A stretch of 64,000 nucleotides of DNA from Bartonella grahamii subsp. shimonis (GTDB taxonomy: Bacteria > Pseudomonadota > Alphaproteobacteria > Rhizobiales > Rhizobiaceae). The stretch lies in the NCBI RefSeq assembly GCF_036327415.1, contig NZ_CP123961.1:248001-312000 (forward strand), given 5' to 3'. Below the pieces are notes generated by a model. It was not told the origin of the DNA and did not search any database. It worked only from the letters and a program-made list of their open reading frames with translations. This document shows positions 9,949-18,189 of the stretch, in pieces (position 1 is the stretch's first letter; each line of letters opens with the position of its first letter). The translations under genes were made by a program, and so were the position numbers.

Positions 9949-10236
9949 TTATGTTACTTCAAGCTCATCAAGTGTATACCCATTCTCCAACCACTCTTTA
10001 ATCCACTTAGGTCTACGTCCACGCCCATTCCATAATTCCCATTGGTTATTGGGATTTCTATAATAGCGCTCTTTGCTCACAAGATCAGCGATATCAATTC
10101 CATGGGCATTAGCAATTTCAAGAATTTTTCGTCGCGCATTTTGCTTTTCTTTTGCTTGCCGTTTTTTTAATTCCACATCGATTTGTGTACGCATCTCTTG
10201 TAGTTCATCAAAATTCAAATTCTTTAGATCGTTCAC
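9949..10236 (-). CDS. H-NS-family nucleoid protein
   Basis: A 95-residue H-NS-like DNA-binding protein. Residues 1-60 form a short charged coiled coil (NLNFDELQEMRTQIDVELKK) suited to oligomerisation. The C-terminus has the family's DNA-binding loop, YRNPNNQWELWNGRGRRPKWI, in which GRGRRP is the AT-hook-like minor-groove element. H-NS proteins bind curved AT-rich DNA and silence acquired genes. It is transcribed away from the Trw operon and sits just outside it, so a role in silencing or modulating the AT-rich Trw locus is a reasonable inference. In IncW/IncN conjugation loci a regulator gene (korB) occupies a comparable outer position; whether this is its counterpart I cannot say. Confidence 0.88.
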   Translation of the reverse strand: MNDLKNLNFDELQEMRTQIDVELKKRQAKEKQNARRKILEIANAHGIDIADLVSKERYYRNPNNQWELWNGRGRRPKWIKEWLENGYTLDELEVT

Positions 10237-10364
10237 CTTAATTACTCCCCTTGCAAAAAAGAATTTTTTCTTGCCATATTTTAAACATAATTATAGACGA
10301 TTTTTGCCTATTTATTATCGAAATTAAAATTACGATACATATATCACTTTGACGGAGATGTGCT

Positions 10365-10979
10365 TTGAACCCAAAAGAACTGTTTATTGGTATATCAATT
10401 ACCACCACTGCGTCTTTTTTCAGTTCAATCGCTGGAACTCTTAAATGCAGTGCTCAAACACCATCACACCTCTCTGACTCTCATGAATCAGTAGTCAAAA
10501 GTAAATATAAATCATCACTCTATAAATTATGGCAATATGCAACAAAGAACAAGCCCTCTCTGTATAATGATAGCGTAGTTTATTATAACAATAAAACCTC
10601 CCCTCACACACAACGGCTTTTTACTTCGTGTAAATTTTTTTTGAAAAGATTTTTGCAACTAGAGAATTATATAAAACAAGCAACTTCAATACGGTATCAA
10701 AGATTATTATTTTTTAAACGCAGCGTCTTTTTTCGTGATTCCAATAATATTGGTTGGCGTAATGTGCTCTATTTTATTCCACACTTTTATCTTTTTGGTT
10801 GGATATTCGCATATATTAGAAATATTCTTAGAAGAGAACAACGTAATAATTGCAAGGAATATTCTAAGCTAAACAATCTCGTTCTGCAAATTTATAAAAT
10901 CAAAAGACAACGAGAAAAAGCACCGCAAAGAATTAGCATTTGTATTAATAAAATTCTTCATAATAAGGTGTATTGCTAA
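10365..10979 (+). CDS. Hypothetical protein, first plus-strand gene of the Trw locus
   Basis: A 204-residue basic protein that I do not recognise. The start is a TTG at 10365 with GGAG a few bases upstream; there is no better ATG. An N-terminal stretch (LFIGISITTTASFFSSIAG) resembles a weak signal peptide or membrane anchor, and a second hydrophobic stretch (VLYFIPHFYLFGWIFAYI) lies near residues 133-150. The rest is rich in Lys, Arg, Tyr and Phe. Its stop overlaps the start of trwN by one base (TAATG), so the two are translationally coupled and probably act together. The composition is unusual, and the gene may be evolving fast or decaying. Confidence 0.5.
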   Translation: MNPKELFIGISITTTASFFSSIAGTLKCSAQTPSHLSDSHESVVKSKYKSSLYKLWQYATKNKPSLYNDSVVYYNNKTSPHTQRLFTSCKFFLKRFLQLENYIKQATSIRYQRLLFFKRSVFFRDSNNIGWRNVLYFIPHFYLFGWIFAYIRNILRREQRNNCKEYSKLNNLVLQIYKIKRQREKAPQRISICINKILHNKVYC

Positions 10980-11611
10980 TGATTGTTCCAGATTTCACAA
11001 TGTTTGTTGCTACATACATATCCAATACACCCCCCATAACATTTTCAGTTATCGCCGAGCAAGAAGCGCAGAGCAATGTTTATGTAACAGATAATAAAGA
11101 TAACTTGTTCTATCAATCATCTCAGCTTGAAGAAAAAATCGCAACAACTGAACAGTTTAAACAGAGCGAACGCAATTTTAACATAATTTTAGGGCAAATT
11201 GGTGTTAGAGATGTGAAATTGTTTTCTCTTTTTGATGCATTTGATTTTTGTAGAGATCTTACAGCTGTACAAAGCGCTTTAACTTACCGCTATGAACAAA
11301 CAGCATCAAAGTGCATCTTCGAAAAAGCGACTTTGCAGTCTGTGTTGAATTTTTACAATACAGAAAACTCAAGCAACACCTCTATACAGAAGGTTGCTTC
11401 ATATATTGGAGCAAAGGCTGCTGTGCGAGAAAATGAGGATTTGCAGGGGCCTGTAAAGCTTAAAAAAGAAGAACCAGAACAGATAACTAACGTAGATTCT
11501 CTTTCTCTCTCTTCAAAAGGAGAGGAAGACGCATTTACACATAAAGAAAGTAGTGCCTGCGATGCTTTTTCAGTTGAAGATTCTTCTTCATCGAGAGAAT
11601 CGCTAGAGTGA
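10979..11611 (+). CDS. trwN: TrwN/VirB1-like lytic transglycosylase, divergent
   Basis: Peptidoglycan-cleaving enzyme that opens the wall for assembly of a type IV secretion system. Divergent but recognisable: VIAEQEAQSNVYV aligns with the family's ES..NP region and keeps the presumed catalytic Glu; ILGQIGVRD aligns with GQVN.KN; FDFCRDLTAVQSALTYRYE with FDPC.NL..A...L..CY; and LNFYNTENSS with the CYNTGN motif. The last ~70 residues are an acidic, Ser-rich tail. An open frame exists from a TTG at 10973, but the ATG at 10979 overlaps the upstream stop and is preferred. The position two genes ahead of the pilin genes equals trwN in plasmid R388 and traL in pKM101. Confidence 0.72.
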   Translation: MIVPDFTMFVATYISNTPPITFSVIAEQEAQSNVYVTDNKDNLFYQSSQLEEKIATTEQFKQSERNFNIILGQIGVRDVKLFSLFDAFDFCRDLTAVQSALTYRYEQTASKCIFEKATLQSVLNFYNTENSSNTSIQKVASYIGAKAAVRENEDLQGPVKLKKEEPEQITNVDSLSLSSKGEEDAFTHKESSACDAFSVEDSSSSRESLE

Positions 11612-11653
11612 TGACTGATATTTTCATGAAACCCTAGAATTTTGATAGGATGT

Positions 11654-11659
11654 TATAAT
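11654..11659 (+). promoter_or_regulatory. Candidate -10 element ahead of korA-like gene and trwL
   Basis: A perfect TATAAT lies in the 125-bp gap between trwN and the KorA-like gene. No good -35 hexamer stands 17 bp upstream, which would suit a regulated promoter. In R388 the KorA-controlled promoter for the pilus genes lies at the same place. Low certainty in an AT-rich background. Confidence 0.3.
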
Positions 11660-11735
11660 GAAAGGTAGATAAGAAAATGTTAAAGCTCTAATTAGTAAGA
11701 TTGGACAAAATCTCTTCTAATTGAGGGCAAAGATA

Positions 11736-12035
11736 ATGAAAATGATAGAACAAAACAGCGTTGATATAGCATTTAGTCAAAAAGCAGCACGTGACATTAC
11801 AGTCGTGATGCTTTCAGAAAGAGAGTGGTATTTTACGTTTATTTCCGATGATCCAATCACTGGAAAGCCAAATAAATATACATTACTTACACAAAGAGGA
11901 AAACTAAGAACTTGGGCTGATCCAAAATATCTTTTTAAGTTTCTTCACGAAAGAGGAGTCATTTGTGGGAGTTTTAATCTTAATCAGGATAAAGAACATG
12001 AAACAATTAAATATTCTTCACACAACAGCTCGTAA
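11736..12035 (+). CDS. KorA-like small regulator (by position)
   Basis: A protein of about 100 residues between trwN and the first trwL. The frame opens at 11721; the internal Met at 11736 (MKMIEQNSVD) follows GAGGGCAAAG and is the likelier start. The sequence has an N-terminal part with SQKAARDITVVMLSEREW and a C-terminal part, LTQRGKLRTWADPKYLFKFL, that looks like a compact DNA-interaction or partition-type fold. In R388 and pKM101 the gene in this slot is korA, the repressor of the pilus operon, so KorA is the working label, resting on gene order more than on sequence. Its end overlaps the start of trwL1. Confidence 0.5.
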   Translation: MKMIEQNSVDIAFSQKAARDITVVMLSEREWYFTFISDDPITGKPNKYTLLTQRGKLRTWADPKYLFKFLHERGVICGSFNLNQDKEHETIKYSSHNSS

Positions 12036-12315
12036 TAAAATTGCTGCATTTTCCGCAGCTTTAACTGTGTTTTTTATGACCAATTCTGTATGCGCCCAAG
12101 CACAAAAATTGAAAAACGCAGATACAGCTTTAAAAGCACTTCAAAAGGACTTAAAGGAGATTATTCCTATCGCTGCTGCTGTGATACTTTTGTGCTTAGC
12201 AATTGGTTATGCAGGACGCTACATAGAAAAAGATACATTTATACGGTGGGCGATCGGCGTTGTCATCGCTGGTTCAGCAGCCGAACTTGCTGCTTTATTT
12301 TTTAAACCTAGCTGA
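11998..12315 (+). CDS. trwL: TrwL1 major pilin (VirB2 family)
   Basis: Pilin subunit of the Trw type IV secretion system. From Met 11998 (MKQLNIL, matching the other copies) it is 105 residues. A long signal peptide ends near VCAQA, a short variable segment follows (about residues 33-48), and then come two hydrophobic helices, IIPIAAAVILLCLAIGYAG and FIRWAIGVVIAGSAAELAA, which are almost the same in all copies. An upstream ATG at 11965 gives 11 extra residues inside the previous gene and is unlikely. It is the first of six tandem trwL genes; the variation lies mostly in the N-terminal mature part, which would be the exposed loop. Confidence 0.9.
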   Translation: MKQLNILHTTARNKIAAFSAALTVFFMTNSVCAQAQKLKNADTALKALQKDLKEIIPIAAAVILLCLAIGYAGRYIEKDTFIRWAIGVVIAGSAAELAALFFKPS

Positions 12316-12470
12316 TAAATCTATTTAAACACAAAATGTTTCTTTCGACAAATAATAAACTTAAATTTCTGTTTTTATTTAGTATAAAAAACTATATCGA
12401 AAAAGGGGTTATTTATACCAACTGTAATCTAAAGAATAAACAAACTATAATCTAAATTGGAATAAACAAT

Positions 12471-12782
12471 ATGAAACAATTAAATACACTTCAAAAAATA
12501 ATTAGAAATAAAACTACTAAAATTTCTGCAGCTCTAACTATATTTTTTATGAGCAATTCTGTGTATGCTCAAAAATTAACAAATGCAAAAAATGCTCTAA
12601 CAGAGTTACAGACAGACTTAAAAACGCTTATTCCTATTGCTGCTGCCGTCATACTTCTATGTTTAGCAATTGGTTACGCAGGGCGCTACATTGGAAAAGA
12701 TACATTCGTACGCTGGGCAATTGGTGTTGTCATCGCTGGTTCAGCAGCTGAACTTGCAAATATGTTATTCAAAAACCCGTAA
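12471..12782 (+). CDS. trwL: TrwL2 major pilin (VirB2 family)
   Basis: A 103-residue pilin paralogue. The signal peptide ends at VYAQ, followed by a short variable stretch (KLTNAKNALTELQTDLKT) and two conserved hydrophobic helices. It has its own 155-bp leader, which contains the element ATCTAAATTGGAATAA just ahead of the start codon, also found before trwL4 and in altered form before trwL3. The separate leaders suggest that each copy was amplified together with its upstream region, and perhaps that each has its own translation signal or promoter. Confidence 0.9.
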   Translation: MKQLNTLQKIIRNKTTKISAALTIFFMSNSVYAQKLTNAKNALTELQTDLKTLIPIAAAVILLCLAIGYAGRYIGKDTFVRWAIGVVIAGSAAELANMLFKNP

Positions 12783-12855
12783 TGAGAATAACTATTAAAG
12801 TCATGCAGTATAAAATATTTTATTCTAAAGAGAAATCTAAATTGAGATAAGCAAT

Positions 12856-13173
12856 ATGAAACAATCAAAAATTCTTCAAAAAATAATTCGGAATAAAACT
12901 ACTGAAATCTCTGCAGCTTTAACTGTATTTTTTATGGCCAATCCTGTGTTAGCACAAGCGGTAGTTTTGGATCCTGCAAACAAAGCTTTAAATGCTCTCC
13001 AAACAGACTTAAAAACGCTTATCCCTATCGCTGCTGCCGTTATACTATTGTGCTTAGCAATTGGTTATGCAGGGCGCTACATAGAAAAAGACACATTTAT
13101 ACGGTGGGCAATCGGTGTCGTTATCGCTGGCTCAGCAACCCAACTTGCTACACTGTTGTTTAAACCTAACTGA
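12856..13173 (+). CDS. trwL: TrwL3 major pilin (VirB2 family)
   Basis: A 105-residue pilin paralogue beginning MKQSKIL, with signal peptide cleavage near VLAQA. The variable segment (VVLDPANKALNALQ) differs from its neighbours, while the helices LIPIAAAVILLCLAIGYAG and FIRWAIGVVIAGSATQLA match. The end AGSATQLA is shared with trwL4 and trwL5, whereas trwL1 and trwL2 have AGSAAELA, so the cluster splits into two subgroups. The leader before the ATG reads ATCTAAATTGAGATAAGC. Confidence 0.9.
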   Translation: MKQSKILQKIIRNKTTEISAALTVFFMANPVLAQAVVLDPANKALNALQTDLKTLIPIAAAVILLCLAIGYAGRYIEKDTFIRWAIGVVIAGSATQLATLLFKPN

Positions 13174-13294
13174 TAAACCTATTTAAATACAAAATGTCTA
13201 TTTTATGAAAATAGGAAGCTTATGTTTCTGTGTTTTTATTTAATACAATAAAACTATTATTTATACTAATTGTAATCTAAATTGGAATAACAAT

Positions 13295-13614
13295 ATGAGA
13301 AAGTTAATTAATCTCCAATCAAAAAATAAAAACAAAGTCGCAGCAGTTTTCGTAGCTATAACAGTATTTTTTATGAACAATTCTGTATATGCTCAACCAA
13401 AATTAATAACTGCAAAAATGCTCTAAAAGCTCTGAAAAGCGATCTTGTTGATCACATTATCCCTGTTGCTGCTGCTGTTATACTTTTGTGCTTAGCAATT
13501 GGTTACGCAGGACGCTACATAGAAAGAGACACATTTATACGCTGGGCAATCGGCGTTGTCATCGCGGGCTCTGCAACCCAACTTGCTACACTGTTGTTTA
13601 CAGGTAATTCATAA
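13295..13614 (+). pseudogene. trwL: TrwL4 pilin, frameshifted in a poly-A run
   Basis: Starts normally (MRKLINLQ, signal peptide to VYAQ), but after PKLITAK it runs into a stop. The rest of a normal pilin continues in the next frame to 13614. The break is at a run of five A (13414-13418) where trwL2 has six at the same place, so one lost A explains it. From 13417 onward the gene and its 3' flank match trwL5 (13851-14066) with only about two differences, the mark of a recent conversion or duplication. The copy could be a pseudogene, a phase-variable gene, or a sequencing error in a homopolymer. Confidence 0.85.
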
Positions 13615-13727
13615 GTTTGTATAATACATAATGTTTTTATCATAAGGTTTTATATCTAGTCATTATAAATATATAAGAATCTTATATGCTTTATAGTGAT
13701 ATAATACAAAGTATTAAAGAGTAAAAT

Positions 13728-14048
13728 ATGAAAAAATTACTTAATTTCCAATTAAAAAATAATAACAAAATTATCGTAATTTCTGCAGCCATAAGCACCT
13801 TTTTTATGAGGCATCCTGCATATGCAAATGCAAAATTAGCTCCTGCTGAAAATGCTCTAAAAGCTCTGAAAAGCGATCTTGTTGATCACATTATCCCTGT
13901 TGCTGCTGCTGTTATACTTTTGTGCTTAGCAATTGGTTACGCAGGACGCTACATAGAAAGAGACACATTTATACGCTGGGCAATCGGCGTTGTCATCGCG
14001 GGCTCTGCAACCCAACTTGCTAAACTGTTGTTTACAGGTAATTCATAA
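13728..14048 (+). CDS. trwL: TrwL5 major pilin (VirB2 family)
   Basis: A 106-residue pilin paralogue (MKKLLNFQ start, signal peptide to AYAN). Its mature N-terminus is KLAPAENALKALKSDLVDH, one residue longer than in copies 1-3, and the two helices are conserved, with ERDTFIRW replacing EKDTFIRW. The 3' two-thirds and the downstream flank are nearly identical to the frameshifted trwL4. It is intact and could have been the donor that homogenised trwL4, or both may come from one recent duplication. Confidence 0.9.
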   Translation: MKKLLNFQLKNNNKIIVISAAISTFFMRHPAYANAKLAPAENALKALKSDLVDHIIPVAAAVILLCLAIGYAGRYIERDTFIRWAIGVVIAGSATQLAKLLFTGNS

Positions 14049-14170
14049 GTTGGTATAATACATAATGGTTTAAACATTTTCAATTATAGACATATACTGG
14101 TAATAATATCGCTAATACTAGAAAAAAGGAATATTCTCTATAGAAACTTAATTAAAAAGGGATAAAAGAT

Positions 14171-14479
14171 ATGAAACAATTAAATACGCTTCAATCAAAA
14201 ATATGTAAGATTAGTGCTATTGTTATCACTTCAGTTATGTTATTAATAACTCAATCTGCATATGCTCAGATGGAAACAAAGAGTTTAGATGTTTTCATAG
14301 GGATGCAATATGGATTAAGTATAATTATTCCTGCCGTTGCTGCTATCATTCTTTTATTACTTTTGCTTATTTATATATTTCGCATCATCGCAAGAGCTAC
14401 ATTTATGCGATGGGCAGTCAGTGTCATTATCGCTGGTGCAGCTTTCTATATTAGCCACATATTATTTCACCTCCAGTGA
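14171..14479 (+). CDS. trwL: TrwL6, divergent pilin (VirB2 family)
   Basis: A 102-residue VirB2-type pilin that differs from the other five. It keeps the MKQLNTLQ start and a signal peptide ending at AYAQ, but the mature part reads METKSLDVFIGMQYGLS, the first helix is IIIPAVAAIILLLLLLIYIF, and the second MRWAVSVIIAGAAFYIS. It lies immediately ahead of trwM with a 12-bp gap, the position of the single ancestral trwL in plasmids. A reasonable reading is that it is the original copy and copies 1-5 are a later amplified subgroup. Confidence 0.85.
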   Translation: MKQLNTLQSKICKISAIVITSVMLLITQSAYAQMETKSLDVFIGMQYGLSIIIPAVAAIILLLLLLIYIFRIIARATFMRWAVSVIIAGAAFYISHILFHLQ

Positions 14480-14491
14480 CGAGAATATCCC

Positions 14492-14800
14492 ATGAAATCA
14501 TACGAAAAAAAAGAATTCCCCTTATTCAAGGGAGCAACACGTGTTCCAACTATATGGGGTGTCCCCATGATGCCGTTTATTGTTATGCTTATGGTGGTTG
14601 CTGTTATTGCTATGACAATAAATATCTTTTTGTGGGTTATAGCACCGCCATTATGGTTTATTATGGTGCAAATTACCAAAAACGATGATAAAGCATTTCG
14701 TATCTGGTGGTTATGGATCGATACCAAATTTCGTAATCGCAATAAAGGTTTTTGGGGTGCATCAAGTTATAGTCCCTCTAATTATAATAAAAGGAGATAA
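14492..14800 (+). CDS. trwM: TrwM inner-membrane protein (VirB3 family)
   Basis: A small VirB3-type protein of 102 residues needed for pilus assembly at the inner membrane. It has the family's compact layout: a short N-terminus with LFKGATRVPTIWGVP, a double hydrophobic hairpin (about residues 26-57), and a cytoplasmic tail with RIWWLWIDTKFRNRNKGFWGAS. It lies between trwL6 and trwK, with 2 bp to trwK, as in all VirB-type operons. A plus-strand frame at 14476-14688 is only a shadow. Confidence 0.9.
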   Translation: MKSYEKKEFPLFKGATRVPTIWGVPMMPFIVMLMVVAVIAMTINIFLWVIAPPLWFIMVQITKNDDKAFRIWWLWIDTKFRNRNKGFWGASSYSPSNYNKRR

Positions 14801-14802
14801 GC

Positions 14803-17274
14803 ATGACAGCTGTTGAAAGCAGCAAGCGTCTTATATCAGAGACACCTGTAAGTCTATTCCTGCCTTATTCACATCACATTACAGATACGATTATTTCTAC
14901 TAAAAATGCGGAGTATTTGTCGATTTGGAAGATTGACGGACGCTCGCATCAAAGTGCTTCAGAAGAAGATATTTTTCAATGGATAAAAGAGCTTAATAAT
15001 ACTCTACGAGGTATTGCATCAGCCAACTTATCATTTTGGACACATATCGTGCGCCGCCGTGTTTATGAATATCCTGATTCAACATTTGATCAAATGTTTT
15101 GCTATCAACTTGATGAAAAATATCAGCAAAGCTTTACTGGTTATAATTTGATGGTCAATGATTTATATTTGACTGTTATTTTTCAACCGATAGCGGATAA
15201 AATTATGTCGTTCTTTTCTCAACATGAACGTGAAACGCTTGATCAAAAAAAGATGCGACAAGACTCATGTATCAAAGAACTCAGTGACATCAATCGTACT
15301 TTAGGCCAATCTTTAAACCGTTACGGTGCAGAACTTCTTGGTGCTTATGAAAAAAATGGACACGCTTATTCTTCTGCACTTGAATTCCTTGGAATGCTTG
15401 TCAATGGTGAATATCGCCCCATGCCAATTTGCCAGGACCGTTTTTCTGACTACATGTCTATCAATCGACCTTTTTTCTCAAAATGGGGCGCTCTCGGTGA
15501 ACTGCGGACAACCAGTGGAATGCGTCGATTTGGAATGCTGGAAATTAAAGAATACGATGCAACAACCAAACCAGGACAATTAAATGTTTTGTTGGAAAGT
15601 GACTTCGAGTTCATATTGACACAGAGCTTTTCGGTGCTCTCCAGACATGCCGCTAAAGACTATTTACAACGGCATCAGCGTAATCTTATTGATGCACGAG
15701 ATGTGGCAACGAGCCAAATTGAACAAATTGACGAAGCACTAAACCAGCTTATCAGTGGGCATTTTGTCATGGGAGAACATCACTGCACATTGACTATCTA
15801 TGGTGATACAGTTCAACAAGTTCGCGACCATATGGCCAAAGCAAGTGCAGCATTACTAGACGTTGCGGTATTGCCCAAACCTGTAGACTTAGCGATAGAG
15901 GCTGGCTATTGGGCACAACTTCCTGGCAATTGGAAATGGAGACCACGTCCTGCTCCGATTACATCATTGAACTTTTTATCATTTTCATCTTTTCATAATT
16001 TTATGTCAGGAAAACCTACTGGCAACCCATGGGGACCGGCCGTCACAATTCTTAAAACAACCAGTAAAACACCGCTTTATTTCAATTTTCATGCCTCCAA
16101 ACTTGAAGAGGACTCGACAGATAAACGTTTGCTTGGTAATACCGCACTTATCGGACAATCTGGTTCCGGTAAAACTGTGTTACTCAGCTTTTTGTTAGCA
16201 CAAGCACAAAAATTTAAGCCTACAACTGTTGTTTTTGATAAAGATCGTGGCATGGAAATTGCTATTCGAGCGATGGGTGGAAAATATTTAACATTCAAGC
16301 CAGGCAGGAAAAGTGGTTTCAATCCTTTCCAACTCCCACCCACACAAGAAAATCTGATTTTTCTGAAACAATTTGTTAAAAAATTGGCAGAAGCTGGTGG
16401 TGAAATCACACATCACGATGAAAAGGAAATTAATCAAGCTGTTATGTCTGTTATGAGTAGCAACATTGATCCATCACTTCGTCGTTTGTCTTTTCTTGTG
16501 CAATTCTTACCAAATCCGCATGTAAGTGATTATAATGCTCGCCCATCTGTTCATGCTCGCTTGATAAAATGGTGCGAAGGTGGTGATTATGGATGGTTAT
16601 TTGATAATCCCAATGATGCTCTTGATCTCTCAACACATCAAATTTACGGCTTTGATATCACTGAATTCTTAGATAACCCAGAAACGCGGACTCCAGTGAT
16701 GATGTATTTGCTTTACCGTACAGAAGGGATGATTAGCGGACAACGGTTTATGTATATCTTTGATGAGTTTTGGAAACCATTACAAGATCCATATTTTGAA
16801 GATTTAGCAAAAAATAAACAAAAAACTATCCGTAAACAAAATGGTATTTTTGTTTACGCAACACAAGAACCTAGCGATGCTTTAGAAAGCAATATAGCCA
16901 AAACGCTTATTCAACAATGTGCAACCTACATTTTCTTAGCCAATCCTAAAGCAAGCTATGAAGATTATACCCAAGGCTTTAAGCTAACAGATACTGAGTT
17001 TAAATTAATTAAAGGACTTGGTGAGTTTAGTCGCCAGTTTCTCATCAAGCAAGGCGACCAATCTGCTCTCGCAGAGTTAAATCTTGGCAAATTCCATATG
17101 ACAATCGATGGAAAAACTACTGAACACAACTTTAATGACGAGCTCTTAGTTTTATCAGGTACACCTGATAATGCAGAATTAGTCGAAAGCATTATCGCGG
17201 AAGTTGGTGAAGATCCAGCAATATGGTTACCAATTTTCTTACAGCACGCAAAAAATGACAGGAGGGAAACATGA
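14803..17274 (+). CDS. trwK: TrwK ATPase (VirB4 family)
   Basis: The large AAA-like ATPase that powers pilus biogenesis and secretion from the inner face of the cytoplasmic membrane. At 823 residues it has the usual VirB4 length. The N-terminal CagE/TrbE/VirB4 domain is followed by Walker A GQSGSGKT (about residues 451-458), Walker B MYIFDEFW (about 650-657) and the C-terminal RQFLIKQGDQSALAELNLG motif typical of VirB4. Its stop overlaps the start of trwJ1 by four bases, so translation is coupled. There is one copy only, unlike the neighbouring pilus genes. Confidence 0.97.
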   Translation: MTAVESSKRLISETPVSLFLPYSHHITDTIISTKNAEYLSIWKIDGRSHQSASEEDIFQWIKELNNTLRGIASANLSFWTHIVRRRVYEYPDSTFDQMFCYQLDEKYQQSFTGYNLMVNDLYLTVIFQPIADKIMSFFSQHERETLDQKKMRQDSCIKELSDINRTLGQSLNRYGAELLGAYEKNGHAYSSALEFLGMLVNGEYRPMPICQDRFSDYMSINRPFFSKWGALGELRTTSGMRRFGMLEIKEYDATTKPGQLNVLLESDFEFILTQSFSVLSRHAAKDYLQRHQRNLIDARDVATSQIEQIDEALNQLISGHFVMGEHHCTLTIYGDTVQQVRDHMAKASAALLDVAVLPKPVDLAIEAGYWAQLPGNWKWRPRPAPITSLNFLSFSSFHNFMSGKPTGNPWGPAVTILKTTSKTPLYFNFHASKLEEDSTDKRLLGNTALIGQSGSGKTVLLSFLLAQAQKFKPTTVVFDKDRGMEIAIRAMGGKYLTFKPGRKSGFNPFQLPPTQENLIFLKQFVKKLAEAGGEITHHDEKEINQAVMSVMSSNIDPSLRRLSFLVQFLPNPHVSDYNARPSVHARLIKWCEGGDYGWLFDNPNDALDLSTHQIYGFDITEFLDNPETRTPVMMYLLYRTEGMISGQRFMYIFDEFWKPLQDPYFEDLAKNKQKTIRKQNGIFVYATQEPSDALESNIAKTLIQQCATYIFLANPKASYEDYTQGFKLTDTEFKLIKGLGEFSRQFLIKQGDQSALAELNLGKFHMTIDGKTTEHNFNDELLVLSGTPDNAELVESIIAEVGEDPAIWLPIFLQHAKNDRRET

Positions 17275-18026
17275 AAAAGCAGACCATTTTAATGGCAGTA
17301 GCAATAACTTTAGGGATTTCAAATCCAGCAAAGGCTTGGGTTTTTGGTGCTGGAGCGGCGGATTTGTCAGCATCAGTTCCAAAGAAGTTTCCCGGTTTAA
17401 AATGGATTTTCCCTTCATCTAAAAAACCTCCACAACAAAAGAAAACGCCACCTACTATGCCTCTCCTCGACCTCTTAAAAAAACAACTTGAGGAGACAAA
17501 AAAAATACATGAATCTATAACGGGAAGCCAAAAATTCGACACTAAAAAACTTAAAAATGCACAAACAGATCACAGCAGTTTTTTTCTCAAAAATCCAGAG
17601 ACACTCTACAATAAAAATAAATCTTCTGCTCTATCTGCATCACTTGCAAATATTTTAAAAGAAGAAGAAATTCCTATCTCTATCAATGAATCTAGCCGTT
17701 TTATCAACAATCGTATCCAATATGCAGCCATCACTGATAAAGCTGTAAGTCTAAAGACTTTTGAAGAAGCAGACAATCGTTATCGGCAAATTGAAGAACT
17801 ATTAAACGAAATCAAAACAACAAAAGATCTAAAAAGTATTGCTGAGTTACAAGCACATATAATTGGAATGCTTGCTATGCTACAAAATGAAACAGCAAAA
17901 TTACAAATGGTCACACATTTACGCAACGCTGAATATGCACTTATCAAACAGCAGAAGGACAAACATAACATAAAAATTTTGAATAGTAAAAACACGCAAA
18001 TGCCTACCATAAAATTTATTAGATAG
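17271..18026 (+). CDS. trwJ: TrwJ1 minor pilin (VirB5 family)
   Basis: Secreted minor pilin expected at the pilus tip. The 251-residue protein has a signal peptide ending near PAKA, a Pro/Lys-rich variable segment, and a long helical body with alternating charged heptads, as in VirB5 proteins (KSIAELQAHIIGMLAMLQNETAKLQMVTHLRNAEYAL near the end). This last block is the only part strongly kept in the other two TrwJ copies; the middle is freely variable. In Bartonella the TrwJ variants are thought to contact host erythrocyte surface proteins. Confidence 0.88.
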   Translation: MKKQTILMAVAITLGISNPAKAWVFGAGAADLSASVPKKFPGLKWIFPSSKKPPQQKKTPPTMPLLDLLKKQLEETKKIHESITGSQKFDTKKLKNAQTDHSSFFLKNPETLYNKNKSSALSASLANILKEEEIPISINESSRFINNRIQYAAITDKAVSLKTFEEADNRYRQIEELLNEIKTTKDLKSIAELQAHIIGMLAMLQNETAKLQMVTHLRNAEYALIKQQKDKHNIKILNSKNTQMPTIKFIR

Positions 18027-18189
18027 GGCTTTTTATAACAATATTTCGTGTATTATTTTTCCTGTACGCTCGTAAAAAGCAAAAGTTAATGCATAATATT
18101 CAGTTCTCTCTCATAGACTGAAAAGGTCTACAAAGTTTAATTTTATCCTAAAAAACTCAACGAAAAATGCTTAAAAATCATATAAAAAG

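Noticed and set aside
12316..14170. Short repeats between trwL genes as a CRISPR-like array
   Set aside because: The repeats are the amplified trwL genes and their leaders; no regular repeat-spacer pattern exists.
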